A DNA stretch of 64,000 nt, from contig CM039187.1 of the NCBI GenBank assembly GCA_008360975.2, positions 14,463,094-14,527,093 of the forward strand. The letters are read 5' to 3'. A program made the position numbers and the translations under genes. Within the stretch, counting starts at the first letter, position 1; each line of letters opens with the position of its first letter. This DNA comes from Lichenostomus cassidix. Its lineage: Eukaryota; Chordata; Aves; Passeriformes; Meliphagidae. The notes under the pieces are model-generated. The model worked only from the letters and a program-made list of their open reading frames with translations, did not search any database and was not told where the DNA came from. Shown here piece after piece: positions 25,936-38,480 of the stretch.

Positions 25936-28084
25936 CAGCCTATTTGTTGCTCTGTCTACTTACACTGAATTTAGGAACATCATAATGTTTAGTGTTTCAT
26001 TTCTCTCAGTGGCATCATTCCATTCCTTTTTGCAGTGTTTGAGGATAGAACAGACAATTTAGGTTTTGACCACTTTTTAGAAGCCATTGACCAACCCTTG
26101 CCTTCAATCTCCCCAATCATATTTATGAAATGCCTTCTGAACTGGAGAAACCTGAGCCATTTCCACATGTTGGGAACATCTTGTGACATTTACATACAAA
26201 AGTATTTGGAGAATAGAATATCAGCCAGAAAATGAAGTTTTAAAAGATCCTAGTGGCAGATACGCTACAGATACATGGGTTTCAAGAACTGGAGCAACTA
26301 GTGGTAAAAGTGTATTGCCAAAGAGCAAATGTCACTTAGATACTACTTCGAAAATTCTGCTTGTTTTAAACATATCCAAAAGTAGCTAACCAAAATTCTT
26401 TGTAATCAGGATAAAAAAAAAACCCTGCTGATCTTGTTTTTCAAGAAATTATCCAGTGTTAATTATTAAAAAGATGACTCACTATTTCCACAATTTCCTG
26501 TAAACATACACATATTTCATGAGATCCTCTGGGAGAGGAATATTTTAGAAGCATAAAGCTATAAACTTATAATTACCTCTGCACTTTGGAAAAGTCTGAC
26601 ACACATGGGCTAAACATTCATTTTTTAACTGAAGATTTACATTTTTACTGTAAAGATCAAATAATTCTTTCATTCATACCATTGTGTTTTAATCATAACT
26701 TCTTTAGCTGTGCTTCAGGTCATCCAATTTGTGTATGTTTGCTAAGAGAATCGGGTATACAGAAACCAATTTGTTAATCAAATCCCTTCTCACTCCTTTA
26801 CTTTTCCCTCTAATGATCTTTACATGTTCTTGGTATTAATCACAAAAAACATATGGGGTGCCCTTGTTAAAAATTCAGCTCAAGAATTCATTATGACCTT
26901 TTACATCTAGACCCTGATTTAAGAGCCAACAGAGCTAAAATCATAAGATAGTATGCTGCTATAGCACATTAAAAGGTCAAATTTAAATTAGTTCAGGTTG
27001 ACATACTGTTCTTTGTCTTAGGGAAGAATCAATTATGAGCTTCAGTTAAATATATAACTCTCACGACTTTTTCTCAACAGGCATATATTGATAAATGCAG
27101 GCCATCATTTTGCAAGTATTAAGAAGTACTTAACATCTACGTCCTAATCAGTCATATCAGAATCAAGAAGTATTTAATATTTGCAAAATTAAATATATGC
27201 ACTGGTGTTTGGGGGACTGATGTCTCCTGCAGTAAAGATCTGATATGTCTGCAACAGTTTTTTCCAGACTACCTAGTTCAAAGGCAGACTCCTATCCTCA
27301 GCAGAGAGCAACATTACACTGATTACTTAAGGTAGCTTTAAGAGCTAAGGTACTGAAGGTAGAATGATTGGTAATTACCTTCGATGATTCTGTCATGGAC
27401 AAGGGCTGACTCTGAATGTTGAGTTCAAAAACTCTTTCCTTCTTCTCCATTCCTTTGTATGAGGTATCTGTGTCAGCTGTGAAATGTCTGGAGAACAGGC
27501 ACCTGGTGGAGACTTCTTGATATTTTCCTATACCTGCCATAAAATAATACATCTGTTGTGTTCAGATCTTGCAATGAGATCCATTTTGCCCATGGTAGTT
27601 TACAGCAAGGTCAGTGTGTCCCTTTAAAAACTTCTCTTTATGAAGAAATGAGTTCCCATGTGCCTGAAGTTCCAAATTTTAAAAAAAAGTGTCTCATCCA
27701 CAAACCACTGTGTGTCCATAAACCTATGCATGCACATGTGAGTGTGTATATACATGTATCTATACATACACATGTACACACTAGGAAAAAATGTAAATAA
27801 TATGAATAGGGGCTCTAACAGTTGTTTCAACTTGTTTGTTCTGAACAATTACTTTATGCTCTAGTGGACTTTTTTTCAGTGTTGGACTTTTGCCATTGAC
27901 TTCAAAGGAACCAAAGGCAGGCCACTGAAGAAAAAGCAAATTTTGAAACCAATAAGATTGAAAAAGCCTGTCTTTGAAAGTCATGATATGAAGCTCAGAG
28001 TTTACTCTCCCCTATGTAGAAATAACCTGTAGGGGGGAGAATGGGACCTTTAGATAATTAACTATTCAGTAAGTCTTAAGCAGC
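25936..28084. other. Non-genic AT-rich sequence
   Basis: No gene is supported. Alternating purine/pyrimidine sequence (acatgtgag, gtgtatatacatgtatc, acatacacatgtacac) occurs at about 27728-27782. Open frames overlap on both strands around 27300-27980 without domains. Confidence 0.5.
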
Positions 28085-28185
28085 TCAATAGCACTTTTTA
28101 TCTTCAAAGTGCTTTTTAAACATTAACTAAGTAATCCTCTCAATCCTCTGAAGTAAATAATTTGGCATTTATTATCCTGGTGAAG
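28085..28185 (+). repeat. MIR/L2-like ancient repeat tail
   Basis: The order 'gcactttttatcttcaaagt', 'gctttttaaacattaac', 'taatcctctcaatcctctga', 'agtaaataatt', 'tttattatcctgg' follows the conserved MIR/L2 3' wording ('TTAATCCTCACAAC..CCTGTGAGGTA..TATTATTATCCCC', from memory). It is old and short; a CORE-SINE or L2 tail cannot be distinguished by eye. Confidence 0.5.
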
Positions 28186-28533
28186 AATTGCTATAAATTA
28201 AAATAAATGCTGAAAATAGTACTTTTCATGTATATTTTTTTAAACTAAAATAGGGGGAAAATGCAGAATCTCAGGCTCTGCATTTGCATTCCCATGGTAC
28301 TTACTCTGTTTCAAGAGTTATGGCTCCAAAGTAAACATAAAATCTGTATGACTGCTCATTGTCAGAGAAAAACCTACTGCAGAAAGTAGCTGCCTCTGAA
28401 CTCTCCTGCTCTCCCAGACAACTATACTCTTAAGTAAACTCTTCTAGCACATGCTTTAAATAGCCTTCACTGTCATGAACTGCCCTGGTTTGTGGAAGAA
28501 TGATCTGGCTGCAAACTCTCACAGTGGAAGAAA

Positions 28534-28716
28534 TTTTGTATAGATAAATGTAAATTAGTGCACCTGGGGAAAAAAAGCCAAAAGATAGCTAGAAGAAAAA
28601 TATTACCAAACAGAAGTAAGATCTTGTTGTTGTGACACACAGTTCTATAAAAACATCAGCCTGACAGCCAATATAATTTTAAAAAGTAAATTAAATGCTA
28701 AGAATTATTAGGAAAT
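28534..28716 (+). mobile_element. Ancient CR1-like LINE fragment (post-RT region)
   Basis: Frame 28540-28578 reads IDKCKLVHLGKKS, matching the CR1/L2-type motif 'xDKCKVLHLGxxN' that follows the RT domain. About 60 bp on, 'agttctataaaaacatcagc' and 'aagaattattaggaaatg' follow the same region of old amniote CR1s. It is sense-oriented, truncated at both ends and non-functional. It may belong to the same insertion history as the fragments at 30.7 and 35.7 kb, but order and spacing do not prove one element. Confidence 0.7.
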
Positions 28717-28740
28717 GTTCACTGGGGTTTCCTTTTAAGC

Positions 28741-30739
28741 ATACATTTCACTGGACAATCTCACCATTCCTGCACATTTACAATTACATACACAAATTAC
28801 TGGAAAATAAGCATCTCATATAGATTTCAGGTTTTGGCGTTTTTTCTTAGCAATGGAACTAACATTTCCCACTTGTTTTTTAAGCAAATGGTGTTTCTCT
28901 AACAACTGGAGTATCATGCACACTTGAGCCTCTCAGATTTAAAGTTGTGTCAAAAGGACTGAGAAAGAAAATAAACCTAAATTGCATCATCCAACAACTA
29001 GGTTTGTATAGGTGAACTTTGAATGTTTCAAACTTGTAATTTTTTTCTGTCTCTATGGCCACTGTATAATGTAAGGATTTTCAGGGTCTACATTCTAATA
29101 TTGCTCTCTTGCCCCCTCCCAAATTGATTTAAATTGTCCTTATTTCCAGTACTTTCTGTTATGTGTACGGTTTTCCTTAATATTGCAATGTTTAATTCGA
29201 CATATATTTGTATTTTCACAAGAACATCTTCACCAAGACCTATTTCCCCCAACATTTTAGTGTATCAACTTATTTTGGTTAAAATGTCAAGACTGGTAGA
29301 CACTTTAGTAAAAACGAGAAACCCCTCACTATCTAACATCCTGCAAAGTGAAAGCAGTTTCAATATTCATGACAGGAAAATAATGTCTTCCTCCCCCTCC
29401 AGGTTCAAGTCTTAGCCATTGCACTGATAACAAGCAAGATACTAATGAAGTCTTAGCCATTGAAAGGAAACCACAATGGATGCAGCTCACACCTAAAGTT
29501 TATCTGCAGTTTGCTTTCTACTCAGCAGTCAGTTTACAAGTTAAAATTTCCTTCAGATCCAAACACTCTAAAAGAAGGACCAGGATAAATAATTTCTTAG
29601 AAATGCTATTTCTCTCAGTCTGCTGGTCCAAATTCTACCCCAGAGTCAAGTAAGTTGCCATGCTGTTAAAGGTTTTATTATTTAAAAGCCTTAGCTACTA
29701 AATTTTACATCCTTGATACACATTTAGAAATAATTTTTCCAATTGATAAAAATGTTAAAAGCACATATAACTAGAAACTCAGAGAACTTTGAAATTATTC
29801 AGCTGTACAGAATAACATAAGTATAATTAAATCTGCTACAACTTTAAATAATTGAGTTTTTCAGAAAGAAAAAATCAGTAAAAGTCATCAAAAATTCCTC
29901 ATGTCGTATAGAACAATTAGATACTGGGAGAAAAGTATACCTGTTAAGCTGTTGGAGACAGGAAGTAATTTTAGTATACTTGGGTTTGGGATATGCACGT
30001 GAGTTCATACCTTCTACATAAACTCAAAGATGAATACAATTAATGGAATATCCTTTTCTGAAAGGCATCAGGAGAAGTTAGAGAATGAGCCAAAAATCAA
30101 AAAGAGAAATATTAATTTATAAACAGTGGATATGCTTCATGTCAAAAAGTAAGTCAGTGCTTGACACATTTAAACAAAAATTCCCTTTTGAACAACTGTT
30201 TCAGTCTCCAGTCAAACTCTTGACACTGCCTGCTATTAAAGTTATGATACTGAATTAAAAGGACTCACTAGTTCAGTCACTTATGGAAAATACAACTACT
30301 CATAAGTAGAATTCCCACTGTACTTTATAAAGTTCAGATCCTGACCAGAACAGTGACAAGAAGTACCCATTTTTTAGCCATACTATCAAAAAAAGAAAAA
30401 GAATGCATAATTACTTATGGTGCAGCATTAAGGCTTGAGGCTTAGAATGAATAAAACCAACCATAATACTTTAAAAGGACTTCCTTAACAACGGGTCAAC
30501 TGACTCACCATGTAACTAATCTATAAAAGACACTTCAGTATAATCTTACATGAGCAGAGATATAAAATATTCATGGGGTGCCTCTACATCCAGTGTGTAA
30601 CCAGGATAGTGTTTCTGGAGATGCCATTACAGAAATATGATATTCAAAATATGAACATCTGGTAATCAAATGCATGGCAGTGTAGTACTTACATGAGAAA
30701 CATGATTTATTCCCAAGAAAGACTATTAATTCTAAACAC
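28741..30739. other. Non-genic AT-rich sequence
   Basis: No gene or repeat is confidently assigned. A 93-codon plus-strand frame (29134-29415) has no recognised domain. Confidence 0.5.
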
Positions 30740-30960
30740 AGGGCTTCCAGACTTTCTGGAAGACAAAAACATGAAAGAGGCTGGGGGGAAAGTAGAGGTA
30801 TGTGTATCAGGAAAGAAATCAGATATGAAAAATTGCTATAGTGAGCCTCGGAGAAATATAATGAATCAATCTGGGATTAAGCTACTAGATAGGAAAAAGA
30901 ATAAGGACAGCACTAGGGATGTTGTATAGACCTCCTGGGCAAAAAGAGAGGTGAGAATAA
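30740..30960 (+). mobile_element. Ancient CR1-like LINE endonuclease fragment
   Basis: The open frame ending at 30929 contains EAGGKVEVCV and GIKLLDRKKNKD, in the order expected for the family 'RRGGGVALYV...LWVKLxGxxxKGD' segment. A +1 shift then gives GMLYRPPGQK at 30916-30948, the diagnostic endonuclease 'GVxYRPPxQ' motif. Frameshift and truncation make it a dead remnant. Sequence to about 31250 may continue the element, but no motif was recognised there. Confidence 0.6.
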
Positions 30961-31449
30961 AATTCTGCTTAAAGATAAGGCATGAAAAAGAAGGTAAAAA
31001 AACCCCACAAGGCTATATGAATTCGTAATTCCAACCCTCTAATTACCAAAACCCTCAGAGACACAGAGGAGGAGAAATATGGGAATGAAGATGTAGTGAA
31101 TGATTTGATCTGAATTAATTAGAGACACAAAAACATGTTGAGAGCAAAGACCCTACTGCCAGGCATATTTGTTTGGCATTAGATAGTGATGATGATGGCA
31201 TTAATACTTTCAGAAAATTGAAGTATTTTCGAAAAATAAATTCAACGTGAGGAGTTGATAGCTATCTGTGTTTCAGTACAGTAAAACATGGAATAAAATC
31301 TTCAAAGAAAAATCATTCCTACAATCTACTTACACAGACCAGTTGAAAAAAAATAGGAAAAAATGTGCTGAGTAATGAGCATGAAAGACAGTTTCTTCAT
31401 CTCTGTAAAATGGTTCAGCTCCATTAACTTTTTCATATAGTTCAAGACA

Positions 31450-31705
31450 GGAAGGATCCATTAGATCATCTATTCTGACCCTGTATGTCATAGGTCATTA
31501 GATTTCATTTTCAATTCTACTCAGCTTAGTAGTTTGCATTTAGCATCTTGCAGAAAAATATCTACTCTTGATTTGAAGGCAGCGAGATGGAGAGTCACGT
31601 TGCCCTTGGCTTTTTGCTCTGAAGGTTAAATACTATTGCTGCAGTGAAATTGTGCCTTATCTCTCATTTGAATTTCTTTGGTTTCAGCTTCCAGCCAGGA
31701 GTTTT
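31450..31705 (-). mobile_element. CR1 LINE 3' end, older subfamily (antisense)
   Basis: On the minus strand the segment reads, in order: 'ctggaagctgaaaccaaaga', 'aattcaaatgagagataagg', 'cacaatttcactgcagcaat', 'aagggcaacgtgactctcca', 'cttcaaatcaagagtagat', and finally 'gtcagaatagatgatctaat' with 'ggatcc'. This is the older amniote CR1 3' end, collinear with the consensus I recall over about 250 bp and diverged by small indels. No coding capacity remains. Confidence 0.85.
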
Positions 31706-34650
31706 TGGGTTTTTTGCTAGCTCAAATAGTCTTTTAATAGTTAGGGTTTGATGGTTTGTTTTTTGGGCTTTTTTTTCCTCTTCTAGGTCACAATTAAATC
31801 ACTTCTTCTTTGGGAAGCCATACAGAACAAGTTTGCTTTTGTCGTGTCTCTCTATAAGTCAACTTTCTCCAGCTTTAATAATTTTTCCCTCTTTTTTAAC
31901 CCTTCTGTTTTTAGCAATCCACACCCTAGTTCTTGCACTGGTCAAAGTAAAGTTAACCTCTGTACCCACGTTCACACACCCTTTGTGAACAGTTTGCAGA
32001 GAGCAAAGAGTACAAAGCAGTTTCACAGAGCATCCTGCTGAAGTTCTGTTTGAGCTGCACTTCTCTTGCATATCTTGAGACTCTGAAGCTCAATTGTCCC
32101 TAGTTCCTATATAATCAAGATACAAAGATAAGTTCCTTCTGAGGATGATCCGTATTTCAAGTGAGCTACATTCATTTACCTTGTGTAAAAACAGAGTGAA
32201 CTCCTCATTTGGAAACTCTTAGGTATTAATAAAATATTTTAGGAGTAGGAGATTACACAAAGACAGCTCTCTACAATGAAACTAGAATTTTATTATCTTT
32301 CCTTGAAAATTCTACAGCCAATAGGATGCAAAAAATTGTTCTAAACTCATTACCAACTTCTCCTCTGTCTCCACCATTTCCTCTGTATTTGATAAAGGGC
32401 TGTCTGAAAATTCTGGGAGTCAGGATCTCTGTGCTGTTTGGCAAAGTATTTACCAAAAATTATGAATAATTTTTTTCCTCCTCCTTCTTGTCTATCTTTG
32501 CTTCTGTAAGTAGTAATAGGTTCAGGAGAAAGGGTAAAAAAATGCTACACAACCCTTTGCTTACCTTCACATGCCTGCTTATCACTTACTTTGAAACTGC
32601 TGTCAATACCACCCTTCAACCAAGGCGCCAATGGTGCTTCAGCACTTAATATAAAATATTGCAGTCCATCAATGAAAATTGGTGTTCCATAAAGAGAACT
32701 TGTAGAGCAGGCTGACTCTGTATATGCTATTTATTTCTACTGATAATTTTTCCTAAGTAATTTCTAGTTCTATTTTGCTCAATCACTTGTGAGTTATGAG
32801 GTTATCTGTAACTCATAGAAATAAATTATAATAGCAAGAGTTATATTTTTGTAAGATGTTGTTTTAATAAATTTAACTCGTATAATTTGGATTTTCCTCA
32901 GAAGAGGATATACATTTGTTTAGGACATATCAACACATCATTCTTATAATGCATATTAAAGTAACAATAAGGTACTCATAAGTACTTCTACCACTAAATG
33001 TAACTGTGTAAATAAATATTACACTGATTTTTTTTATTAACATTAAACTATAAAACAATGTGCATCGAGAAATCTCTCACTGAGCTGGCAAAAATGGCTA
33101 CCTTAGGCATTTCCCCAAGTTACCTCTCTTTATTGTTTGAGGCTTACATTCTGATTTTGTCATGTAGACTATTTTAATTGTTCCCAAAAAATTTGCTTCT
33201 CTCCTGCACTGAGCTAAATGGTGCCTGGAAATGAATAAAGGAAAAATCAGTGCAGTCTGTGATGTTCTTTCTTTTTTTCAATTCCTTGACTAATCAGAGG
33301 TATTTATTTATTTGCTTGGAGACCTTACTATATCTGCCAAAAACTAATAAGTTGCCATGCCAGAAATTAAACAATATGGTGTTTACATGCCCTGCAACCA
33401 CCTTTTGGTCCTACCCAGGCAAAAACTAGTTTCCTAAAAATCAGTTACAGCTCTGAGATGAGATGGCTCAGCTCAAAACGTTGGACATGTCTGTCCTTTC
33501 TGATCTTGGGCTAGTTTCTATTATCTCATGATTCAATTCAAGCAACCTTTGGGTGACCACAATTTTGAAATGCCAATACAACACTGATAAGACTGATGAG
33601 AGTAAGAAGGACATGTAAGCACTGGGCTTCTCTATTGGGTGTTGCTTTAGCTTTTCCCCATTGCAGGATCCCTGTCCCCTGGCCAACCCATAATCCACAG
33701 GGGATGCAGAGCAATGCAGGTATTGGCAAAATAACCTATCAGAGTTTTAAAATCCTTTTAGTGAAAATGGTTGACCTCCAAACCCCCATAACACCATCTA
33801 TAAAACCCTCTAAAGGTGATCTAAACTGAGTGATAGTGAAAGGAAAATAGAATGTTGCTGAGGTAACTTCTGTTCAAATCAGATTATACAAATACAATTC
33901 CTTTAGGAATATTCTCCATAAATCTCTCCAGTGAAGATGAGAGAAAGTAGTTTCATTGCCTTCATGAAAACAGAAAGTCCTCTTATTTGATAGTGTAGTG
34001 TATTTTTCTGAGTGTTTTGGCCAACTACAGAACAAAACATCCAGAACAAGGATCAAAATTAAAATTGTAGGTAAGTAAAAATATAAAATGAAGGAATCTA
34101 TTCTCAACTTAGTGAATAAATTGAAAATACTTTATAAAAATGAATTAAAAATATTGGTAATAAAATAAGTATTTTTATTAGTATTGATATTGCACCCATT
34201 TATAAACACTTTTGTATTTTAATGTAGTGACATAATTATTTTTTAATTTTTTTGCAAACATGAAGTATCACTTAAAGACTGTTTTTCAAAGACTGTTATT
34301 AATAATGGCACTGAGAACCATTATACACTCATAAAGTTTTCAATTCAATTTCTTGTCCTTGATCACACAGCAGATCTTTGAAGAGTACTTAGACACCACT
34401 GATTTCTTTTCACTGGAAAAAAACATATTTTCTAAACCAACAAAACACCATTCCCTGGCACTCTACACCAAGCCATTTAAGACTTGCAAGATGTAGCCTA
34501 TGAGTTCTGGTTAATTTTTTTTTCTACTTAACTTTCTTAATCAGCTTTGCCTAGAGCACTTAGTGAATAGTCTGCCGAACTCTGAAGGCAAAGTACCAGA
34601 AATAAGAAGTTTCTGAGATAGAAAACTGTCATTTTCATACTGCCAGTGTT
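31706..34650. other. Non-genic AT-rich sequence
   Basis: T/G-rich sequence at about 31710-31775 follows the CR1. Very AT-rich runs occur at about 32820-33060 and 34120-34260. A 'gatcacacagcagatc' word near 34360 vaguely recalls a MIR end but is too short to call. Overlapping open frames at 33468-33829 on both strands are domain-free. Confidence 0.5.
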
Positions 34651-34654
34651 CTTC

Positions 34655-34826
34655 CCAGTGAGCACAGAGGAGGCCACGATGGTGACCAGAGGGCTGCAGC
34701 CCCATCCTGTGAAAACAGGCTGAAAGAGCTGAGGCTCAGCCTGGAAAAGAGAAGGCTGCAGGGGGAAGGGACATTGGAACTAAATGATCTTTAAGGTTCC
34801 TTCCAAACCAAAAGTTCTATGATTCC
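34655..34826 (+). mobile_element. CR1 LINE 3' end with internal deletion
   Basis: The 5' portion carries 'gtgagcacagaggaggccac', 'gaccagagggctgcag', 'aacaggctgaaagagct' and 'cagcctggaaaagagaaggc', all from the ORF2/3'UTR boundary region of bird CR1. It then jumps at about 34760-34770 straight to the terminal 'aatgatctttaaggttcc', 'ttccaaacc' and 'ttctatgattcc'. A few hundred bases of the usual 3' region are missing between the two parts. Confidence 0.9.
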
Positions 34827-35654
34827 TCTTGACAGAGGGATGGAGAATCATGAATTCCTCATCTTCCAACAAGGAAGTGTTTGTATTGCGGCTCTGGATA
34901 TAGAGGTTTTTGTTCATGGCACAAAAGTCTATTTTTGCCATGTATTCTTGGAGCCAAGTTTCATCACACTCTCCAACCTCTTTGCAAACAGAAAAGAAGC
35001 TGTGCTCACAGGAATAACAGTAGGAAGAGGATGTTTCTGTTGGAGAACTGGACTTGCCATTACCTGTTTACTTCTTTGGCATGTGAGGAACATCATTGGA
35101 CGAACGTGGTGTGAGGAGTACAAAGCAGATTATGCTACACTTCAGCAATTCACAGCCATGCAAACTCTCTTGTTAACTATTCCAAGTCACATGGGCTGTT
35201 TCAGAGCCTGGATAAACTGTAGGCAAGATGGGAAGTAGTTGACTTTTAAAATTCATTCTTTCCCCCTTCTTTTCTTTCTCTTTACCTTCCAGTTTGAACC
35301 ATAAAGAGTCTGAGAAGATATGATCTTATGGCTCATGTATGTTTTTAGGCTGTCTCATGAAACAGAACGTAAAATCTCATGTTAATCACAAGAAAAGCAC
35401 AAGCTTTTTTTAAAGATTGGAAAACACTTTTTTTACTCTTAAAAATTTGGGTCAGATGCCACCTGCATCTTTCTAGGTAATTAGCAATGAGAAATAGCAC
35501 TGAAAAAATAAGTAGGTAGGAGGTATTTCAGAGCATGCCTCTAAGGGATAGCAATAATTTAATAAGGGATAACTAGCTTAGTACAGCATAGGGAAAATTC
35601 TACCCTACTAGCTTTGTGGATATTATAGTGGAACATACAAATTTTAACAGCAGA
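34827..35654. other. Non-genic sequence after CR1; longest open frame of the window
   Basis: A 139-codon plus-strand frame (34819-35238) begins within the CR1 tail and runs into a slightly GC-richer stretch. It is Cys- and Leu-rich and no domain is recognised. Two shorter frames overlap it in other phases. It is treated as chance rather than a gene. Confidence 0.45.
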
Positions 35655-35655
35655 T

Positions 35656-35724
35656 GACATTACTGATTTATATTTTTAGAAAGCCTTTGATGAAGTTCCT
35701 AATGACAAACTCCTACTAACTACA
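35656..35724 (+). mobile_element. LINE reverse-transcriptase motif A remnant
   Basis: One frame reads DITDLYF, a stop (35677-35679), then KAFDEVPNDKLLL. This matches the non-LTR RT block 'xxDFSKAFDxVPHxxLL' of the CR1/L2 group, including the catalytic Asp of 'AFD' (codon 35689-35691). Flanks on both sides are unrecognisable, so it is a short orphan fragment. Confidence 0.55.
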
Positions 35725-38480
35725 GACTTCTACAGTCAGATAGTGTGAATCATTTTGTGCCTAATTAAGACAAATTTAAAGACCCAGCTCACTGATCTAG
35801 CTCACTGGACAGAGTTCTTGTTCCACTGAAGTCAATCTTCAAGATTTTTTTTTTCTTTTTCAAAACAAACATAGATTAAAAAAGGAAGGAAATTTTTTTC
35901 ACCTAAATTTAGTCATCTTGAAACAGGTTGACTGAGCTTTTTGCCTATGATTCCTCTTTGGGTATTTAAGATGGAAGCACTGAACCTTCTGGCAGCTCCT
36001 CTTTTGCTCTAATAGTTACCAGGGGAATTTTGGTGACTAACAGAGTGACAAATAACTTTTTCATGTCTGAATTAAATCTGTTAATGAATCCAGGCTTGAA
36101 AGCCTTTCAGCAGTCACTGAGTCCAGTGAGTATCAATAATAATTATTCCTTCTGATTTGGGATTTAATTTACCTGTATAACCATCTTCAAAATGGAAGGT
36201 GCAGATAATATAGTGGTACAAAAGAGTTGGTGTACTGCAGGATGCAATTTAATTTAAGGGGTGTTATTCAGGTGATCAGACAGTATACTCTCCATTTATT
36301 GTAGTAGAACATATTCCACTAATATTGAGGTATATCTGAATATAAGGGAATGAAGTGCAATAATTCTTTTCTCACACAAACAAGTCAATTTACTTATTAA
36401 AGACTGATTCTTCTAGGAAGAAAATGTGCCATCTGTAGATGAGCATAAACTAATTACAAAAAGGCTCAAGGCTGTTGCTTATTTATTTCAAATTTTTGAA
36501 AATCCAGAATTACCCAGAAACTCTGTAGGGAAATACCAGAAGAGGAAATTTCCACATATATGATCCAATCTAATGTCAAATTTCATTTTATTAAATTGTC
36601 AGAACATCATCATGCTGATAATTTCTAAGTGAAGTAGTCCTCCAATATGCAGTTAAGTAAATAAATAATGAGAACTTTGTGAGGTCTCTTATATCACTGG
36701 GTACAGTTTCAAAATATATTGAAAAACACCTAAGAACAGGATGCTATCAACTAGTTTCCACTTTTTCCATTCTTCTTCTAATATTCAGATCCAGTCTATT
36801 CAATTTGTGATCACATATGGACTTAGTCTGTAATTTCAATATAATACAAAAACACCACAAGGGCCCCCAAAACTCTTGTTTTCCATGAGATCACTAAATT
36901 GAGGGGAGAGGGAAGAGAAACCACAGCTGTACATTTTGAAGACATCCCACTGTTAGGCAGGCATAGCACCTACTATTACTCTTTCTCAGTCTTAATACTC
37001 AGATACTCAAAGTGATAGGGCATTTAAATTTCTACTGCTACCTGCCATCATCAGTTGAGCACCTTTCAACTCTCACTGAAGCCAAGGAGAGATGCAGAAA
37101 CCCTGTACCACACAAGGTAAATTCCCACTGAGCCATCAGCTGAGACCTGATACTTTGGAAACTGCAGATGTTAATGGACTCACAGGCTTTAGGGGCTCTG
37201 ATTTCATCATAAGTTTTGCCTGAGTTAAGGGTAAACAGGTTGAATTTCTGAGAACATCCCCTGAGATGCTGAGCACCTGTGTTTCATTTTAAGCAAAAAC
37301 CACACTGTAATACAAAAAAAGAAGAAAATACTCTCGAGTTATGCCCTGAAACTATGCTGTTCTAACAGATATGCAGGACTGAGGTCTGACAGAGAAGTAT
37401 TTGCATGAAAGTCCAAGGGCACAAGGGTTTACACAGAGAGAGGAGAAGGAAAGAGGAAATAATGGGAAAAAACCACCTAGTTTTGACTAATCTTGTTCAG
37501 AAACTAATCACATGCTGTTACTTGTATCAAAATACATCTGCAAGCTAATGAGATGGTGCATATTATTATGCAGCACTTCAAGAGTTCTGGCAGTTTGCAA
37601 AATAAATTAAGACAGAGGATTTGCCCCCAAGGAATCTACAGTGTAACTTTAGGTATGACACAAGGTAGCAAAATGACAGGGAAGGAAATTGGGTACAAGG
37701 ATGATAAGTGTAAGACCGTGTCATGGTGTGCATGTTATGATTTCTCCAGATATTTTAAATATAATTATTTCCTTTGTCCTCTCTTTTAATGTTACTCATC
37801 TGCTTTGACTGACACTTGTTGGTGTGCAGACACACCTGAATTGGAAGGGATTTTTTCTGTACATGCTCAAATATGTGGAGCCAATTGTGTTCAGACTCAT
37901 TATTTTTTGATGTACAGTTGTTTTTCCTTCAAAATTGGAGTGCTAACATAGCTGTTTCTGTTACTGTTCTTGCAACCCCATTCAGCTTATCATCTACAGA
38001 AAATGGAAAGCCATATGAAAACTATACCTGCACTTACTTAAGTGCAAAACACACAACTATTCCAGGAAAATAACAAAAAAAAGTTTTTAATGTGATACCA
38101 GCTTAATTTGAGACACCAGAAATTTCTATTTTCCTTTTATATATTTCCCTCCTTTAAAATATCTGTAACATTTTCCTTATAGACTTACTCTTTCTTTGCA
38201 TAAAAAGATAATCTTGCCTTTTAAGCATTTTAATGTACCAAATCTGCCTCTTTTTTTATTTTGTTCAATTGCTAAATCATGCACGAAACCATTGTGTTTA
38301 AAGTGCATTATTCAAAAATATGACAGAAGTTACAGTCAGAAATCTCTTTGTATTTATAGCCTTGTGTAAAAGGCTAAAGAGTACTCACCCTCATTCTATT
38401 TTTCTCTAGTCCAACTTTTATTTCTGTGTTTGAAATTGGTGGGATGACTGACAGATCAAATAAGCAATTACAAGCAAAAA
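35725..38480. other. Non-genic AT-rich sequence
   Basis: No gene is supported. The segment at about 37060-37260 contains amniote-relic-like wording ('aagttttgcctgagttaagg'), too weak to classify. Confidence 0.45.

Noticed and set aside
34819..35238. 139-codon open frame, the longest in the window
   Set aside because: It starts in the CR1 tail, has no recognisable domain or promoter or splice context, and two other frames overlap it; length is compatible with chance in 64 kb.
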